DNA from: Flavobacterium panacis
GTDB taxonomy: Bacteria > Bacteroidota > Bacteroidia > Flavobacteriales > Flavobacteriaceae
DNA: 64,000 bases
Assembly (NCBI RefSeq): GCF_024649945.1
Contig: NZ_JANKMS010000010.1
Location: 62,001 to 126,000 of the forward strand
Reading direction: 5' to 3'
A program made the translations under genes and the position numbers. Positions 8,237-17,213 of the stretch are shown piece by piece. The notes under the pieces are model-generated. The model did no database searches, was not told the origin of the DNA, and saw nothing but the letters and a program-made list of their open reading frames with translations. The stretch's first letter is position 1. Every line of letters begins with the position of its first letter.

Positions 8237-8866
8237 TTATTGATTCATAAGCTCTTGAAAAAGATCTACAAATTGTCCTAAATGCATTCCGTCCATTAAA
8301 CCATGATGAACATAAACAGCCATTGACATGGTTCTTTTTCCTGTTTCAGAAACCATCATTTTGCCAAATGAAACTTTAGGACAGCTGTCTGGATAGGTAA
8401 AACTTCTTGCATGTGTAAGCGATGTAAAGTTCAACCACGGAATCGCCGAAAAATGAATCAAATTGTCATCATCAAATGATCTGGTGAAAAGTCCAGTTGT
8501 GTTTTGAATACGCTCGATTTCTGCTAATGCATTTTGTTCGAATGTTTTAAAATCAGGATGATATTCAATTAATGAAAAACCAAAAGTACCATCTTCACGG
8601 CCAATTGTTGCCGAAGCATCAACACGTTCATTAATGTAAATCTGATCTCCTGAAATTCGATATTTAAAATTTTCAATTGCGTTTACCGCAGTTAAAGTTT
8701 TGTGTAAATAGAAAATGAAAAAAGAACTGTTGAAACTTTTGGCCGTTTGATAGGCTTTGGTACAATCGATTTCTACGGTTGCACCAAAGAAAGGTTCTTC
8801 CATTTGTTTAAAATGTGCAAAATGCTCTTTTCTATTCCAGTTTTCTAAGTCTAAAAGTGTTTTCAT
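8237..8866 (-). CDS. CatA-like chloramphenicol acetyltransferase family protein
   Basis: A 209-residue member of the trimeric CAT family, which transfers acetyl from acetyl-CoA to a hydroxyl. The C-terminal active-site block YVHHGLMDGMHLGQFVD carries the catalytic His and the structural Asp-Gly of HHxxxDG. The N-terminal W-x-R-xE-H-F entry (LENWNRKEHFAHF) and the central FGFSLIEYHPDF segment also fit. Chromosomal CAT-like proteins in Bacteroidota do not necessarily confer resistance, and the substrate cannot be read from the sequence. Its ATG overlaps the HAD stop codon by one base (TAATG), so translation is coupled. Confidence 0.85.
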   Translation of the reverse strand: MKTLLDLENWNRKEHFAHFKQMEEPFFGATVEIDCTKAYQTAKSFNSSFFIFYLHKTLTAVNAIENFKYRISGDQIYINERVDASATIGREDGTFGFSLIEYHPDFKTFEQNALAEIERIQNTTGLFTRSFDDDNLIHFSAIPWLNFTSLTHARSFTYPDSCPKVSFGKMMVSETGKRTMSMAVYVHHGLMDGMHLGQFVDLFQELMNQ

Positions 8867-9573
8867 TATAATAAATTCGGAACCACTTCTGCAATAGTTT
8901 CAAATGAACTAAAATGCTCGTGTTCTATGGTATGATTAATTTTTTCGTGTTCCCAAGTAGTGTGAAACGGAATATGAACAGCATAACCGCCAATTCCTAA
9001 AACTGGAAGAACATCTGATTTTAGTGAATTTCCGATCATCAAAAACTCATGCGCTTGAATGTCTAAACGACCCAACAGTTTTTGATAATCAATTTCTTGT
9101 TTGTCTGACATTACTTCGATATGATGAAAATAATGACCCAATCCAGAACGATGCAATTTGCTGTGCTGATCTTTTAAATCTCCTTTTGTGGCAACAACCA
9201 ATTTGTATTTTCCTTTTAAGGCTTCGAGAGTTTCTTCGATTCCATCTAAAAGTTCGATTGGTTTCTCCAATAATTCTTTTCCATATTGAATGATTTTTTC
9301 AATCACTTCAACGGGAATAGTATTGTTTGAAATATTCATTGCCGCTTCGATCATCGAAAGAATATAACCTTTGATTCCGTATCCGTACAATGGCAGATTG
9401 GCAATTTCAATTTTGAATAATTCTTGTGAAATGCCTTGATGCGAAAGATAATCTTCCATCAAAGCACAAAATTTATGTTCGGTTTCTTGAAAATAAGGCT
9501 CGTTTACAAACAAAGTATCATCGGCATCAAAGGCGATTACTTTTAGGTTTGGTATTTTAGTTTTATGTAACAT
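8866..9573 (-). CDS. HAD-superfamily hydrolase (phosphatase)
   Basis: 235 residues. Motif I is FDADDTL (nucleophile Asp and second Asp), motif II VVATKGD supplies the Thr, a Lys follows in SDKQEIDYQ, and motif IV is MIGNSLKSDVLP with acidic Asp for Mg2+. A helical cap lies between motifs I and II. The general reaction is hydrolysis of a phosphomonoester through an aspartyl-phosphate. The natural substrate is unknown. It is the first gene of a coupled pair with the CAT-like gene (1-nt overlap). The upstream region is repeat-rich and no clear promoter was found. Confidence 0.88.
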   Translation of the reverse strand: MLHKTKIPNLKVIAFDADDTLFVNEPYFQETEHKFCALMEDYLSHQGISQELFKIEIANLPLYGYGIKGYILSMIEAAMNISNNTIPVEVIEKIIQYGKELLEKPIELLDGIEETLEALKGKYKLVVATKGDLKDQHSKLHRSGLGHYFHHIEVMSDKQEIDYQKLLGRLDIQAHEFLMIGNSLKSDVLPVLGIGGYAVHIPFHTTWEHEKINHTIEHEHFSSFETIAEVVPNLL

Positions 9574-9859
9574 AGTTTTTTTGTTTCAAGTTTTATTAGC
9601 CACGAATTATTTCATCTGTTCGCTATCGCTCGAGTCACGAATTTTTTATTTGATAGCTAATGAGATAAATTATTTTGAAATCTGGAGAAGTAATTTCACG
9701 AATTTTTTCTGTTAAGATAAAAAATAAATCTGCTTAATCTGCCAAATCTGCGGGAAACCTTTTTAGCCACTCCCGATAGCTATCGGGATAAAATGATTTC
9801 TAGGATTTTTAAAAATAAATCTGCTCAAATCTGTTCAAATCTGCGTGAAACTTTTAATC
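9574..9859. repeat. Repeat-rich intergenic region
   Basis: No gene. It contains several short degenerate copies of an AATCTGC motif (as in 9727-9754 and 9822-9847, ending TCTGCGGGAAAC and TCTGCGTGAAAC), fragments beginning GCCACGAATTA, and a perfect 18-bp palindrome TCCCGATAGCTATCGGGA at 9771-9788. The same motifs recur around 31210-31300, 49158-49243 and 51301-51385, so this is a dispersed intergenic family. Confidence 0.7.
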
Positions 9860-10747
9860 TTAATCTTTAGAAAATAACCTTTTCAAAGAAATCGTTTTAT
9901 CGTAAAAAGTAATTCGGATTCCGAAAAGGAGAACGATTCCGCCGAAAACCATTTGTAAAGTTATTTTTTCTTCCAAAAACAACCAAGCCAAAATCGAGGT
10001 AATTACAGCTTGACTTAACAAACTCAATGAAACTCTGGTCGCGCGCATGTGCTGTGTTGCGTAACTGATTGAAAGCCACGCACACAATTGACAAATTACA
10101 GCTTGTAAAACCAAGACAAACCAGCCAGCATCTGTAAAACCAGTAAAAGGTTCGTTTTGCGAATAGCATAAAATTCCCAAATAAATACTGGAAGACATTA
10201 AACTAATCGTCATAAACGAAAGAACATCAACCTGCGATAAAACATTTTTGCTGATTAAAAGATAAATCGAATATAAGATCCCGGATAAAACTGCAAAAAG
10301 AAACGCTTTGTCAAAGTTGAGATCGACAAAAAATTCAAAGCCAACCAAAGTGATCATTCCGAAAAGTGAAACTACAGTTCCGATCCAAAAATTAGTGGCT
10401 GGACGAACTTTCAAAAAGAAAAAGGAGCCAATTCCAACCCAAACCGGAGATAAATTCGTTAAAAGTGAAGCTTGTGTCGCGCTCGATTCCTGAATGGCGA
10501 TATTCCAAACAGCAACATCCGACGAGAATATAACACCACAAAGTGCTGCTAAAATCAAAAATTTTGGTTTTGGAAGTTTAAAATTTCCTGTAACAATGAC
10601 ATAAGGTAAAAGTAAAGTAACTGCAAAAGCCATTCGGTAAAATGCCGAAATTAACCCTGGAGTTAAACGTAATTTTACCAAGATTGGAAAGATTGAAATA
10701 CAAAGTATTCCAGCAATTAAAGCTAATCTTGGTTTGGTAATTTTCAT
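9860..10747 (-). CDS. EamA/DMT-family inner-membrane transporter
   Basis: 295 residues with about ten hydrophobic helices in two EamA repeats, the second starting near LFAVLSGILYSIYLLISK. It belongs to the drug/metabolite transporter superfamily (RhaT/YdcZ-like), whose members usually export metabolites or amino acids; the substrate is not predictable here. An upstream in-frame ATG at 10777 lies inside the -7 element (10775-10782), so MKITKPRLALIAG at 10747 is the start. It is monocistronic; the repeat region follows it. Confidence 0.88.
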   Translation of the reverse strand: MKITKPRLALIAGILCISIFPILVKLRLTPGLISAFYRMAFAVTLLLPYVIVTGNFKLPKPKFLILAALCGVIFSSDVAVWNIAIQESSATQASLLTNLSPVWVGIGSFFFLKVRPATNFWIGTVVSLFGMITLVGFEFFVDLNFDKAFLFAVLSGILYSIYLLISKNVLSQVDVLSFMTISLMSSSIYLGILCYSQNEPFTGFTDAGWFVLVLQAVICQLCAWLSISYATQHMRATRVSLSLLSQAVITSILAWLFLEEKITLQMVFGGIVLLFGIRITFYDKTISLKRLFSKD

Positions 10748-10774
10748 TATGAATTTTATTCGTAAATTATTTTT

Positions 10775-10782
10775 CAAAGATA
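10775..10782 (-). promoter_or_regulatory. -7 element for the DMT transporter gene
   Basis: TATCTTTG on the minus strand, an exact TAnnTTTG. It lies 28 bp before the chosen start and rules out the upstream ATG. No clear -33 TTG at standard spacing. Confidence 0.5.
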
Positions 10783-10808
10783 GTTTAGAAAGTCACTATT
10801 TTGAAAGC

Positions 10809-10853
10809 AAAAAGCGCGAATCAATTAAAAATCTTAATCGGTTCGCGCTTTTT
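10809..10853 (-). terminator. Intrinsic terminator after the flotillin gene
   Basis: Arms AAAAAGCGCGAA (10809-10820) and its exact complement (10842-10853) flank a weaker inner stem. It lies just beyond the end of the flotillin gene and has T/A runs on both sides. Confidence 0.8.
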
Positions 10854-10873
10854 TATTTTAAAAAGAAGTTTTT

Positions 10874-12394
10874 TTACTCTTTGGTTTCTTCTACTTGTAC
10901 AGTTGGAGGAACTTCAGGAGCAACATCTTCGCCTTTTAAATACGTTGGAAGATTTAATCCTGCCATATTGAATAAGTCATTTAATGGTGGAACCGTTTTC
11001 ATCATTCCAGAAACAAAGTTGGCTGTAGAACCATTTTCGCCCTGACCATTACCAGAATCCCAAACCGTGATTTTGTCAATTTTGATGTTTTTAACCGCTT
11101 CGACTTGAGTTTTAACCAGTTCAGGAAGTTTCTCCAATAATAAAAGTTGGAATGCTTTGGTTGGATCGCCGCCTGCTGCAGACACAACATCTTTGTAACC
11201 TTCTGCTTGTTTGGTTAAGATTTCAAATAAACCTTTTGCTTCTGCTTCCATTTTAGCGAAAATAGCATCAGCTTCTCCTTTTGCATTTTCTCTGATGGTT
11301 TCTGCAGCAGCTTGTGCTTCGATAATGGCTCTTTGTTTGGCAATTTCTGCAGGAACTACAATGTTGGCAATTTGTGTAGAACGCTCTCTTTCAGAACGAG
11401 CCAACTCGGCTTTTTGCTCTGCAAGATATGATTCTTCTAATGCTTTTGCTTGCTGTACTTTTTCTGCTGCTATTGCAATACGCAAAGATTCTGCTTCTCT
11501 TTCTCTACGAATAGCTTCAGAATTTGCAATGGCAATTTTCGCTTCGTTTTCTCCTTGAATCGCAATGGCATTAGCTTCAGAAGTTTTTACCCTTGTATCT
11601 CTTTGTGCTTCTGCTTTACCAATGGTTTCGTCTTTAGAAGCAGTTGCAATACTAATTTCTTTATCTTTCTGAGTAATCGCAATTTTTACGTCACGATCTC
11701 TATGTGTTTCTGCGATTTGAGTATCTTTTTCTCTATCGGCAAGAGCTTTACCAATTTCCCCGATTTTTTCCTGTTCAGCAACACTAATTTTCGCTTCGTT
11801 GATGGCTTTTGCAGCCGCTTCTTTTCCTAAAGCTTCGATATAACCAGATTCGTCTCTAATATCAGTAACGTTTACGTTGATCAATTTAAGACCAATCTTT
11901 TTCAATTCACTATCAACGTTTTTAGAAATATTATCTAAGAATTTATCACGATCTGAGTTGATTTCTTCAATAGTCATGGTAGCGATAACCAAACGCAATT
12001 GACCAAACAAAATATCTTTTGCAAGCTCTTGAACTTGTTCAGATGATAAACCTAGTAATCTTTCAGCAGCCGTATTCATACTGTCAGATTCTGTAGAAAT
12101 GGCAATGGTAAATCGACAAGGTACATCGACTCTAATATTCTGACGGCTTAAGGCATTTGTCAGATTCGCTTCGATAGAAAGCGGTTTTAAATCTAGAAAA
12201 GAATAATCTTGAATTACGGGCCAGATAAAAGCACCTCCACCATGAACACATCGTGCTGAGGTTCCGCCGGTACGACCGTAAATAACTAAAATTTTATCTG
12301 AAGGACAACGTTTGTACCTCGAGATTAATGCTGAAATGGTTACGAATAAAACGATTGCCGCAACTGCAATCAAAATAATTGGGTTCATTATCAT
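10874..12394 (-). CDS. Flotillin-like SPFH-domain protein (YqiK family)
   Basis: 506 residues. One N-terminal membrane segment (NPIILIAVAAIVLFVTISAL) precedes an SPFH/band-7 domain (about 28-200, including YGRTGG and the PLSIEANLTNALSRQ region). A long Glu/Ala/Lys-rich heptad region follows (about 200-400, many EA and AE repeats such as EANAIAIQGENEAKIA), typical of flotillins, then a C-terminal tail. Flotillins scaffold ordered membrane domains. The gene lies 10 bp after an OB-fold membrane partner, the usual flotillin/NfeD-type pairing. Start could be Met1 or Met3 (12388). Confidence 0.92.
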   Translation of the reverse strand: MIMNPIILIAVAAIVLFVTISALISRYKRCPSDKILVIYGRTGGTSARCVHGGGAFIWPVIQDYSFLDLKPLSIEANLTNALSRQNIRVDVPCRFTIAISTESDSMNTAAERLLGLSSEQVQELAKDILFGQLRLVIATMTIEEINSDRDKFLDNISKNVDSELKKIGLKLINVNVTDIRDESGYIEALGKEAAAKAINEAKISVAEQEKIGEIGKALADREKDTQIAETHRDRDVKIAITQKDKEISIATASKDETIGKAEAQRDTRVKTSEANAIAIQGENEAKIAIANSEAIRREREAESLRIAIAAEKVQQAKALEESYLAEQKAELARSERERSTQIANIVVPAEIAKQRAIIEAQAAAETIRENAKGEADAIFAKMEAEAKGLFEILTKQAEGYKDVVSAAGGDPTKAFQLLLLEKLPELVKTQVEAVKNIKIDKITVWDSGNGQGENGSTANFVSGMMKTVPPLNDLFNMAGLNLPTYLKGEDVAPEVPPTVQVEETKE

Positions 12395-12404
12395 TGTATT
12401 TATG

Positions 12405-12968
12405 TTATATGGTTTCTACGATTAAAATATTGTTTTCGATTTTGATTACTTTTACAGCACTTCCAGATGGAATTCTATTGTTTTCGGTCATGGCTTCCAA
12501 CTCGTGAAAAGCGCCGTTTACGCTAATCATAATTTTGCCTTTTCCAGTTTTATTTTCTGGAATGGTCAAATAAACTTCTGCAGTTTTATCGAGTGTATTG
12601 GTAATTTTAAAAGAATTGTCTTCAGCTAGTTTTTGTACTTGTTTAATCACGAAGAAAAACAGAAGAACAAAGAAAACTCCAACAACAAAAGCGAGCGTAA
12701 TGAGAAACCAAGGCTGTTCGCCAATTGTAGAATAGAACGAAATTCCAGTCCAGCTAAATCCTAAAAGAAAATTGATTAGGTTTCTTAATGAAAAGAACTG
12801 AAAATCGCCTCCGTCATGCAGATGTGCATCAAAATCGGTATCAAAACCATCGGCAATATCTAGACCCGAAAAGGTAATAATGGTTTGAATAAGAAAAATT
12901 AAACTTGTTGGAATAGCGATATACCAAAAAGATTTAAGCAACGTAGGTAAACTTTCTAATACTTCCAT
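12405..12968 (-). CDS. OB-fold (NfeD/YqiJ-like) membrane protein, flotillin partner
   Basis: 187 residues with three hydrophobic segments (about 13-34, 62-80, 88-112) followed by a C-terminal small beta domain (about 120-187; AEVYLTIPENKTGKGKIMIS, SGSAVKVIKIENNILIVET) like the OB fold of NfeD proteins. It is the upstream member of a two-gene operon with the flotillin, a pairing conserved across bacteria. The role is presumably membrane-domain organisation together with the flotillin. It lacks the ClpP-like protease domain of long NfeD forms. Confidence 0.82.
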   Translation of the reverse strand: MEVLESLPTLLKSFWYIAIPTSLIFLIQTIITFSGLDIADGFDTDFDAHLHDGGDFQFFSLRNLINFLLGFSWTGISFYSTIGEQPWFLITLAFVVGVFFVLLFFFVIKQVQKLAEDNSFKITNTLDKTAEVYLTIPENKTGKGKIMISVNGAFHELEAMTENNRIPSGSAVKVIKIENNILIVETI

Positions 12969-13072
12969 AATTGTCGGTTTTTCGAATAACTTCTGGCGCT
13001 AATATCTCATTTTTTTTGTAAGAAAACTAATTTTAAAGAAAAATGTATGTACAGCTATTTGTAGAATGAAAA

Positions 13073-13111
13073 AAGCGTGAATCAATTGAGAAATTCAATC
13101 GATTCACGCTT
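13073..13111 (-). terminator. Intrinsic terminator after metG
   Basis: AAGCGTGAATC (13073-13083) pairs with 13101-13111, extended by an inner ATTGA/TCAAT stem across a bulge. The minus-strand T run follows the stem. Confidence 0.75.
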
Positions 13112-13133
13112 CATGTTATGTAATGTGTGAAAT

Positions 13134-15269
13134 TTAGTTCACAGTCGCCCCATTTGGCGCATCAGCATCTGGATTTACGAAAACCAACTTTCCTTCTGCA
13201 TTGGTTGTCATCAAGATCATTCCTTGACTTTCAACACCGCGTAAAGCTCTTGGAGCTAAATTCGCTAATACAGAAACACGTTTTCCGATGATTTCTTCTG
13301 GAGAAAAACTCTCAGCAATTCCTGAAACAATGGTGCGAACATCGATTCCTGTATCTACTTTAAGAACTAAAAGTTTGTTTGCTTTTGGCATTTTTTCAGC
13401 TTCAAGAATAGTTCCAATACGAATATCCATTTTCGCGAAATCCTCAAACTGAATTAAATCTTTTTGTGGTTCAGCTTGTTTGTTTTCAGCCAAATTAGCT
13501 GTTTTTGTTGCTTCCAATTTATCTATTTGTTTTTGTATTTCTTCGTCTTCGATTTTAGCAAAAAGCAATTCTGCTTCACCAATTTTATGTCCAGCAGGAA
13601 TTAAATCTGAGTTTTCAGAAATATCATTCCATCCTAACGTTTTATCCAAAACAACATCTGTCGATCCAGGATGATTCAATTGCAAATATTTACTGAATCC
13701 TTTAAAGTGTTCTTTCAAATCACTTAGATTCAAAATTTTGGACAATTTAGCCGCTGTAAAAGGTAAAAATGGTTCAGCTAAAACGCTCAATGCAGCAGCA
13801 ATTTGCAATGCCACATACATTTGAGTTTTTACACGCTCTGGATTGTCTTTCATTACTTTCCAAGGCTCTTCGTCTGCTAAATATTTATTTCCTAAACGAG
13901 CCACATTCATCAATTCGCCCAAAGCTTCACGGAATCTGTAACGCTCCACCGAACTTGCAATTACAGCTGGATACGCTTTTAATTCGTTTAAAGTCGCTTC
14001 GTCAATTTTTGTAAATTCGTTTGGAGTTGGAATAACGCCATCGTAATATTTGTTGGTTAAAACCACCACACGATTTACGAAGTTTCCAAATACAGCAACC
14101 AATTCGTTATTATTTCTCGCTTGGAAATCTTTCCAAGTAAAATCGTTATCTTTTGTTTCAGGCGCATTTGATGTTAAAGCGTAACGCAAAACATCTTGCT
14201 TGTCTGGAAACTCTTCTAAATATTCGTGTAACCAAACCGCCCAGTTTTTAGAAGTCGAAAGTTTGTTTCCTTCCAAGTTCAAGAACTCATTTGCTGGAAC
14301 GTTGTCTGGTAAAATATAGCTTCCTTCCGCTTTTAACATCGCTGGGAAAATGATACAGTGGAAAACAATATTGTCTTTTCCGATAAAGTGAACCAATTTT
14401 GTTTCTTCATCTTTCCAATATGGTTCCCAATCTTTTCCTTCGCGCGCTGCCCATTCTTTTGTAGAAGAAATGTATCCAATTGGCGCATCAAACCAAACAT
14501 AAAGTTTTTTGCCTTCAGCACCTTCAACTGGAACATCAATTCCCCAATCTAAGTCACGAGTTACGGCGCGAGGTTCTAATCCTGCGTCAATCCAAGATTT
14601 TACTTGACCATAAACATTGGTTTTCCAGTCGTTTTTATGTCCAACTAAAATCCACTCAGTTAAGAAATCAGAATATCTGTCTAAAGGTAAAAACCAGTGT
14701 TTTGTTTCTTTAAGAATAGGAGTTTCTCCAGTAATTGTAGATTTTGGATTGATCAAATCTGTCGCATTCAAAGTAGATCCGCATTTTTCGCATTGATCTC
14801 CATAAGCTTCCGGATTATCACATTTCGGACAAGTACCTACCACAAAACGATCTGCCAAAAACTGATTTGCTTTTGCATCGTACAATTGTTCTGTAACTTC
14901 TTCGATAAAATCTCCTTTATCATATAATGTTCTAAAGAATTCCGAAGCCGTATCATGATGAATTTTCGCCGAAGTTCTTGAATAATTGTTGAATGAAATT
15001 CCGAAATCTTCAAACGATTTACGGATAATTCCATCGTATTTATCAATAACCTGCTGTGGTGTAATTCCTTCTTTTTTGGCTTTCATAGAGATTGCAACCC
15101 CATGTTCATCGCTCCCGCAAATAAATGCTACATCTTTTCCTTGCAATCTTAAATATCTCGAATATATATCTGCAGGCACATAAACCCCCGCCAAGTGACC
15201 AATATGAATAGGTCCGTTGGTGTAAGGCAATGCCGCCGTGATCGTATATCTCTTTGGATTCTGTGTCAT
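13134..15269 (-). CDS. metG: Methionyl-tRNA synthetase
   Basis: 711 residues. Class I catalytic domain with HIGH at 22-25 (PIHIGHLAG); zinc knuckle CPKCDNPEAYGDQCEKCG (C-x2-C-x9-C-x2-C); KMSKS-type loop as KLSTSK; anticodon-binding helical domain; and a C-terminal tRNA-binding EMAP/Trbp111 domain (FAKMDIRIGTILEAEKM to the end). It charges tRNA-Met. The frame is open 64 codons upstream to 15461, but that extension is translated intergenic repeat and the -7 element at 15288-15295 lies inside it, so MTQNPKRYTITAALPYTNG at 15269 is the start. Length and domains are normal for the family. Confidence 0.97.
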   Translation of the reverse strand: MTQNPKRYTITAALPYTNGPIHIGHLAGVYVPADIYSRYLRLQGKDVAFICGSDEHGVAISMKAKKEGITPQQVIDKYDGIIRKSFEDFGISFNNYSRTSAKIHHDTASEFFRTLYDKGDFIEEVTEQLYDAKANQFLADRFVVGTCPKCDNPEAYGDQCEKCGSTLNATDLINPKSTITGETPILKETKHWFLPLDRYSDFLTEWILVGHKNDWKTNVYGQVKSWIDAGLEPRAVTRDLDWGIDVPVEGAEGKKLYVWFDAPIGYISSTKEWAAREGKDWEPYWKDEETKLVHFIGKDNIVFHCIIFPAMLKAEGSYILPDNVPANEFLNLEGNKLSTSKNWAVWLHEYLEEFPDKQDVLRYALTSNAPETKDNDFTWKDFQARNNNELVAVFGNFVNRVVVLTNKYYDGVIPTPNEFTKIDEATLNELKAYPAVIASSVERYRFREALGELMNVARLGNKYLADEEPWKVMKDNPERVKTQMYVALQIAAALSVLAEPFLPFTAAKLSKILNLSDLKEHFKGFSKYLQLNHPGSTDVVLDKTLGWNDISENSDLIPAGHKIGEAELLFAKIEDEEIQKQIDKLEATKTANLAENKQAEPQKDLIQFEDFAKMDIRIGTILEAEKMPKANKLLVLKVDTGIDVRTIVSGIAESFSPEEIIGKRVSVLANLAPRALRGVESQGMILMTTNAEGKLVFVNPDADAPNGATVN

Positions 15270-15287
15270 TATATGAATTTTAGAGTG

Positions 15288-15295
15288 CAAAAATA
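15288..15295 (-). promoter_or_regulatory. -7 element for metG
   Basis: TATTTTTG on the minus strand (exact TAnnTTTG), 19 bp before the metG start. Confidence 0.5.
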
Positions 15296-15299
15296 AGCA

Positions 15300-15665
15300 A
15301 TAGAATTGAGATTTTAATATTACACAGAGATTCACAGAGGTTTTTCGCAGAGATTCGCAAAGATTTTTTTGAAAGAAGTGAAATTTAATCTCGCAAAGTC
15401 GCAAGGGCGCAAAGTTTTTTCGCATCAGTTTGTCATTTCGACGAAGGAGAAATCTCCGCAAGAAGCTCGATAAAGATTGGCTCTTTTAGGAACGGAGTTA
15501 TTCGCGGAGATTTCTCCTTCGTCGAAATGACAAATAGCGCGGTTACTGTTGGCTTAAAATAAAACTTTGCGACTTCGCGTCTTTGCGAGCACTATAAAAA
15601 AATTTGCGCATCTCTGCGAATTCCTCCGCGCATCTCTGCGTAACAATTACAAAAATTCTCCTCAA
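15300..15665. repeat. Composite palindromic intergenic repeat, copy 1
   Basis: The gap between metG and the GH43 gene holds no gene. Its core is a perfect 31-bp inverted repeat (15429-15459 with 15504-15534) around a 44-nt centre. On both sides are smaller modules: short CACAGAGATTC/CGCAGAGATTCGCAAAG units (15320-15365), CTCGCAAAGTCGCAAGGGCGCAAAG (15391-15415, described here as two halves CTCGCAAAGTCGC and AAGGGCGCAAAG), and the AACTTTGCGACTTCGCG unit with GTCTTTGCGAG after it (from 15565). The same order recurs at 17214-17480. Confidence 0.85.
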
Positions 15666-15689
15666 TCAAAACCTTATGGTCTTTTTGAC

Positions 15690-15697
15690 TATATTTG
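15690..15697 (+). promoter_or_regulatory. -7 element for the GH43 gene
   Basis: TATATTTG (exact TAnnTTTG) ends 16 bp before the ATG, predicting a very short leader. The region where a -33 box would sit has no clear TTG at usual spacing. Confidence 0.5.
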
Positions 15698-15713
15698 AGA
15701 AAAATATCAAAAC

Positions 15714-17213
15714 ATGAAAAAAATATATCTAACCTTTTTAGTACTGTTTTCGTTTTACGGTTATTCTCAATCGCAGTCGGCAGAAAGTCTAAAGCAAGGA
15801 CACTATTCCAATCCAATTTTTGCGGGCGATTATCCAGATCCGAGTTTGCTGCGCGACGGAAAAGATTATTATGTCGTGCATTCTTCTTTCGATTATTATC
15901 CTGGACTTTTAATTTGGCATTCGACCGATTTAATGAATTGGGAACCTGTAACCAATGCGCTTCACAAATACGTTGGAGCAGTTTGGGCGCCAGATTTAAT
16001 CAAATACAACAACAAATATTACATCTATTTCCCTGCGAATAATACCAATTTTGTTGTAACAGCAGATTCTATAAATGGTCCGTGGAGCGAACCTATAGAT
16101 TTGAAAATCGGAAATATTGATCCCGGACATGTTACAGACGATAAAGGAAATAGGTTTTTGTATTTCAGTAATGGCGGTTATGTCGCTTTATCTAAAGACG
16201 GACTTTCGGTAACGAGCGAATTAAAACATGTTTATGATGGTTGGAAAATTCCGCGCGAATGGAGTATTGAATGTTTTTGTATGGAAGGCCCGAAATTATT
16301 TAAACGTGGAGAATATTATTATTTGACGGTTGCCGAAGGCGGAACTGCGGGCCCAGCGACAAGTCATATGGTGATTTCGGCAAGATCAAAATCGCCTTTT
16401 GGACCTTGGGAAAACTCGCCTCATAATCCGATTGTGAGAACGAACAGCAGTTCTGAAACTTGGTGGTCTAAAGGTCACAGCACCGTTTTTGAAGATGCAA
16501 ACGGAAAATGGTGGATGATTTTTCACGGTTACGAAAAGGATTATTACAATTTAGGACGCCAAACTTTATTGCAACCAGTTGAATGGACAAAAGACGGTTG
16601 GTACAAAATTCCAGATAACATTCAGACCGATAAACCAATTGCAAAACCAGAAGGAAAAACGCTTCCCGAATTTTCTTTGAGCGACAATTTTGGAGGTTCG
16701 GCTCTAAAACCACAATGGAAGTTTTATAGTGGAGTAGAAGCTTCAAGATTTAAAGTCGCCAACAACACATTAACAATTGAAGGAAAAGGCGATGGAGTAG
16801 GAAACAGTTCTCCGTTGGTAGTTGTTCCTGGCGGACATTCGTATTCTGCTGAGGTTGAAATGGAAATTGAAGGTAATGCCATAGGCGGATTAACGCTTTT
16901 TTACGATAATAAATATTACTCAGGAATATTAGCCGATCAGAACGATATTTTGGCGAATTTGAGAGGATGGCAATTTCCAACAGAGAAAAATATACATAAA
17001 CGAAAAGTCTTTTTGAAACTAAAAAACATCAAAAATACGGTTGATATGTTTTATAGTATTGATGGAAAAGACTGGAAAAAAATCGAGAACTCAGTAGAAG
17101 TTTCAGGATACAATCATAATGTTTTGAGTGGCTTCTTGGGATTAAGAATTGGTCTTTGTTCAATAGGAAAAGGAAGTGTGAAATTTAAAAACTTTGTTTA
17201 CAAGACGCTATAG
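15714..17213 (+). CDS. Secreted glycoside hydrolase family 43 (beta-xylosidase/arabinosidase type)
   Basis: 499 residues with signal peptide MKKIYLTFLVLFSFYGYSQ. A five-bladed GH43 propeller (about 28-320) has the three catalytic acids: general base Asp42 (YPDPSLLRDG), pKa-modulating Asp136 (GNIDPGHV) and general acid Glu191 (CFCMEGPKLF). A C-terminal beta-sandwich (about 330-499, SGVEASRFKV to VKFKNFVYK) resembles the accessory domain of GH43 xylosidases. It probably removes xylose or arabinose from plant polysaccharide oligomers. There are no SusC/SusD genes nearby, so it is not in a typical polysaccharide-utilisation locus. It is bracketed by two same-orientation palindromic repeats. Confidence 0.9.
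   Translation: MKKIYLTFLVLFSFYGYSQSQSAESLKQGHYSNPIFAGDYPDPSLLRDGKDYYVVHSSFDYYPGLLIWHSTDLMNWEPVTNALHKYVGAVWAPDLIKYNNKYYIYFPANNTNFVVTADSINGPWSEPIDLKIGNIDPGHVTDDKGNRFLYFSNGGYVALSKDGLSVTSELKHVYDGWKIPREWSIECFCMEGPKLFKRGEYYYLTVAEGGTAGPATSHMVISARSKSPFGPWENSPHNPIVRTNSSSETWWSKGHSTVFEDANGKWWMIFHGYEKDYYNLGRQTLLQPVEWTKDGWYKIPDNIQTDKPIAKPEGKTLPEFSLSDNFGGSALKPQWKFYSGVEASRFKVANNTLTIEGKGDGVGNSSPLVVVPGGHSYSAEVEMEIEGNAIGGLTLFYDNKYYSGILADQNDILANLRGWQFPTEKNIHKRKVFLKLKNIKNTVDMFYSIDGKDWKKIENSVEVSGYNHNVLSGFLGLRIGLCSIGKGSVKFKNFVYKTL

Noticed and set aside
11211..11830. Plus-strand open frames across the flotillin gene
   Set aside because: They are shadows of the Ala/Glu-rich flotillin repeats and have no domain.
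15592..15816. 74-codon minus-strand frame crossing the GH43 start
   Set aside because: It overlaps the signal peptide of GH43 and the repeat.
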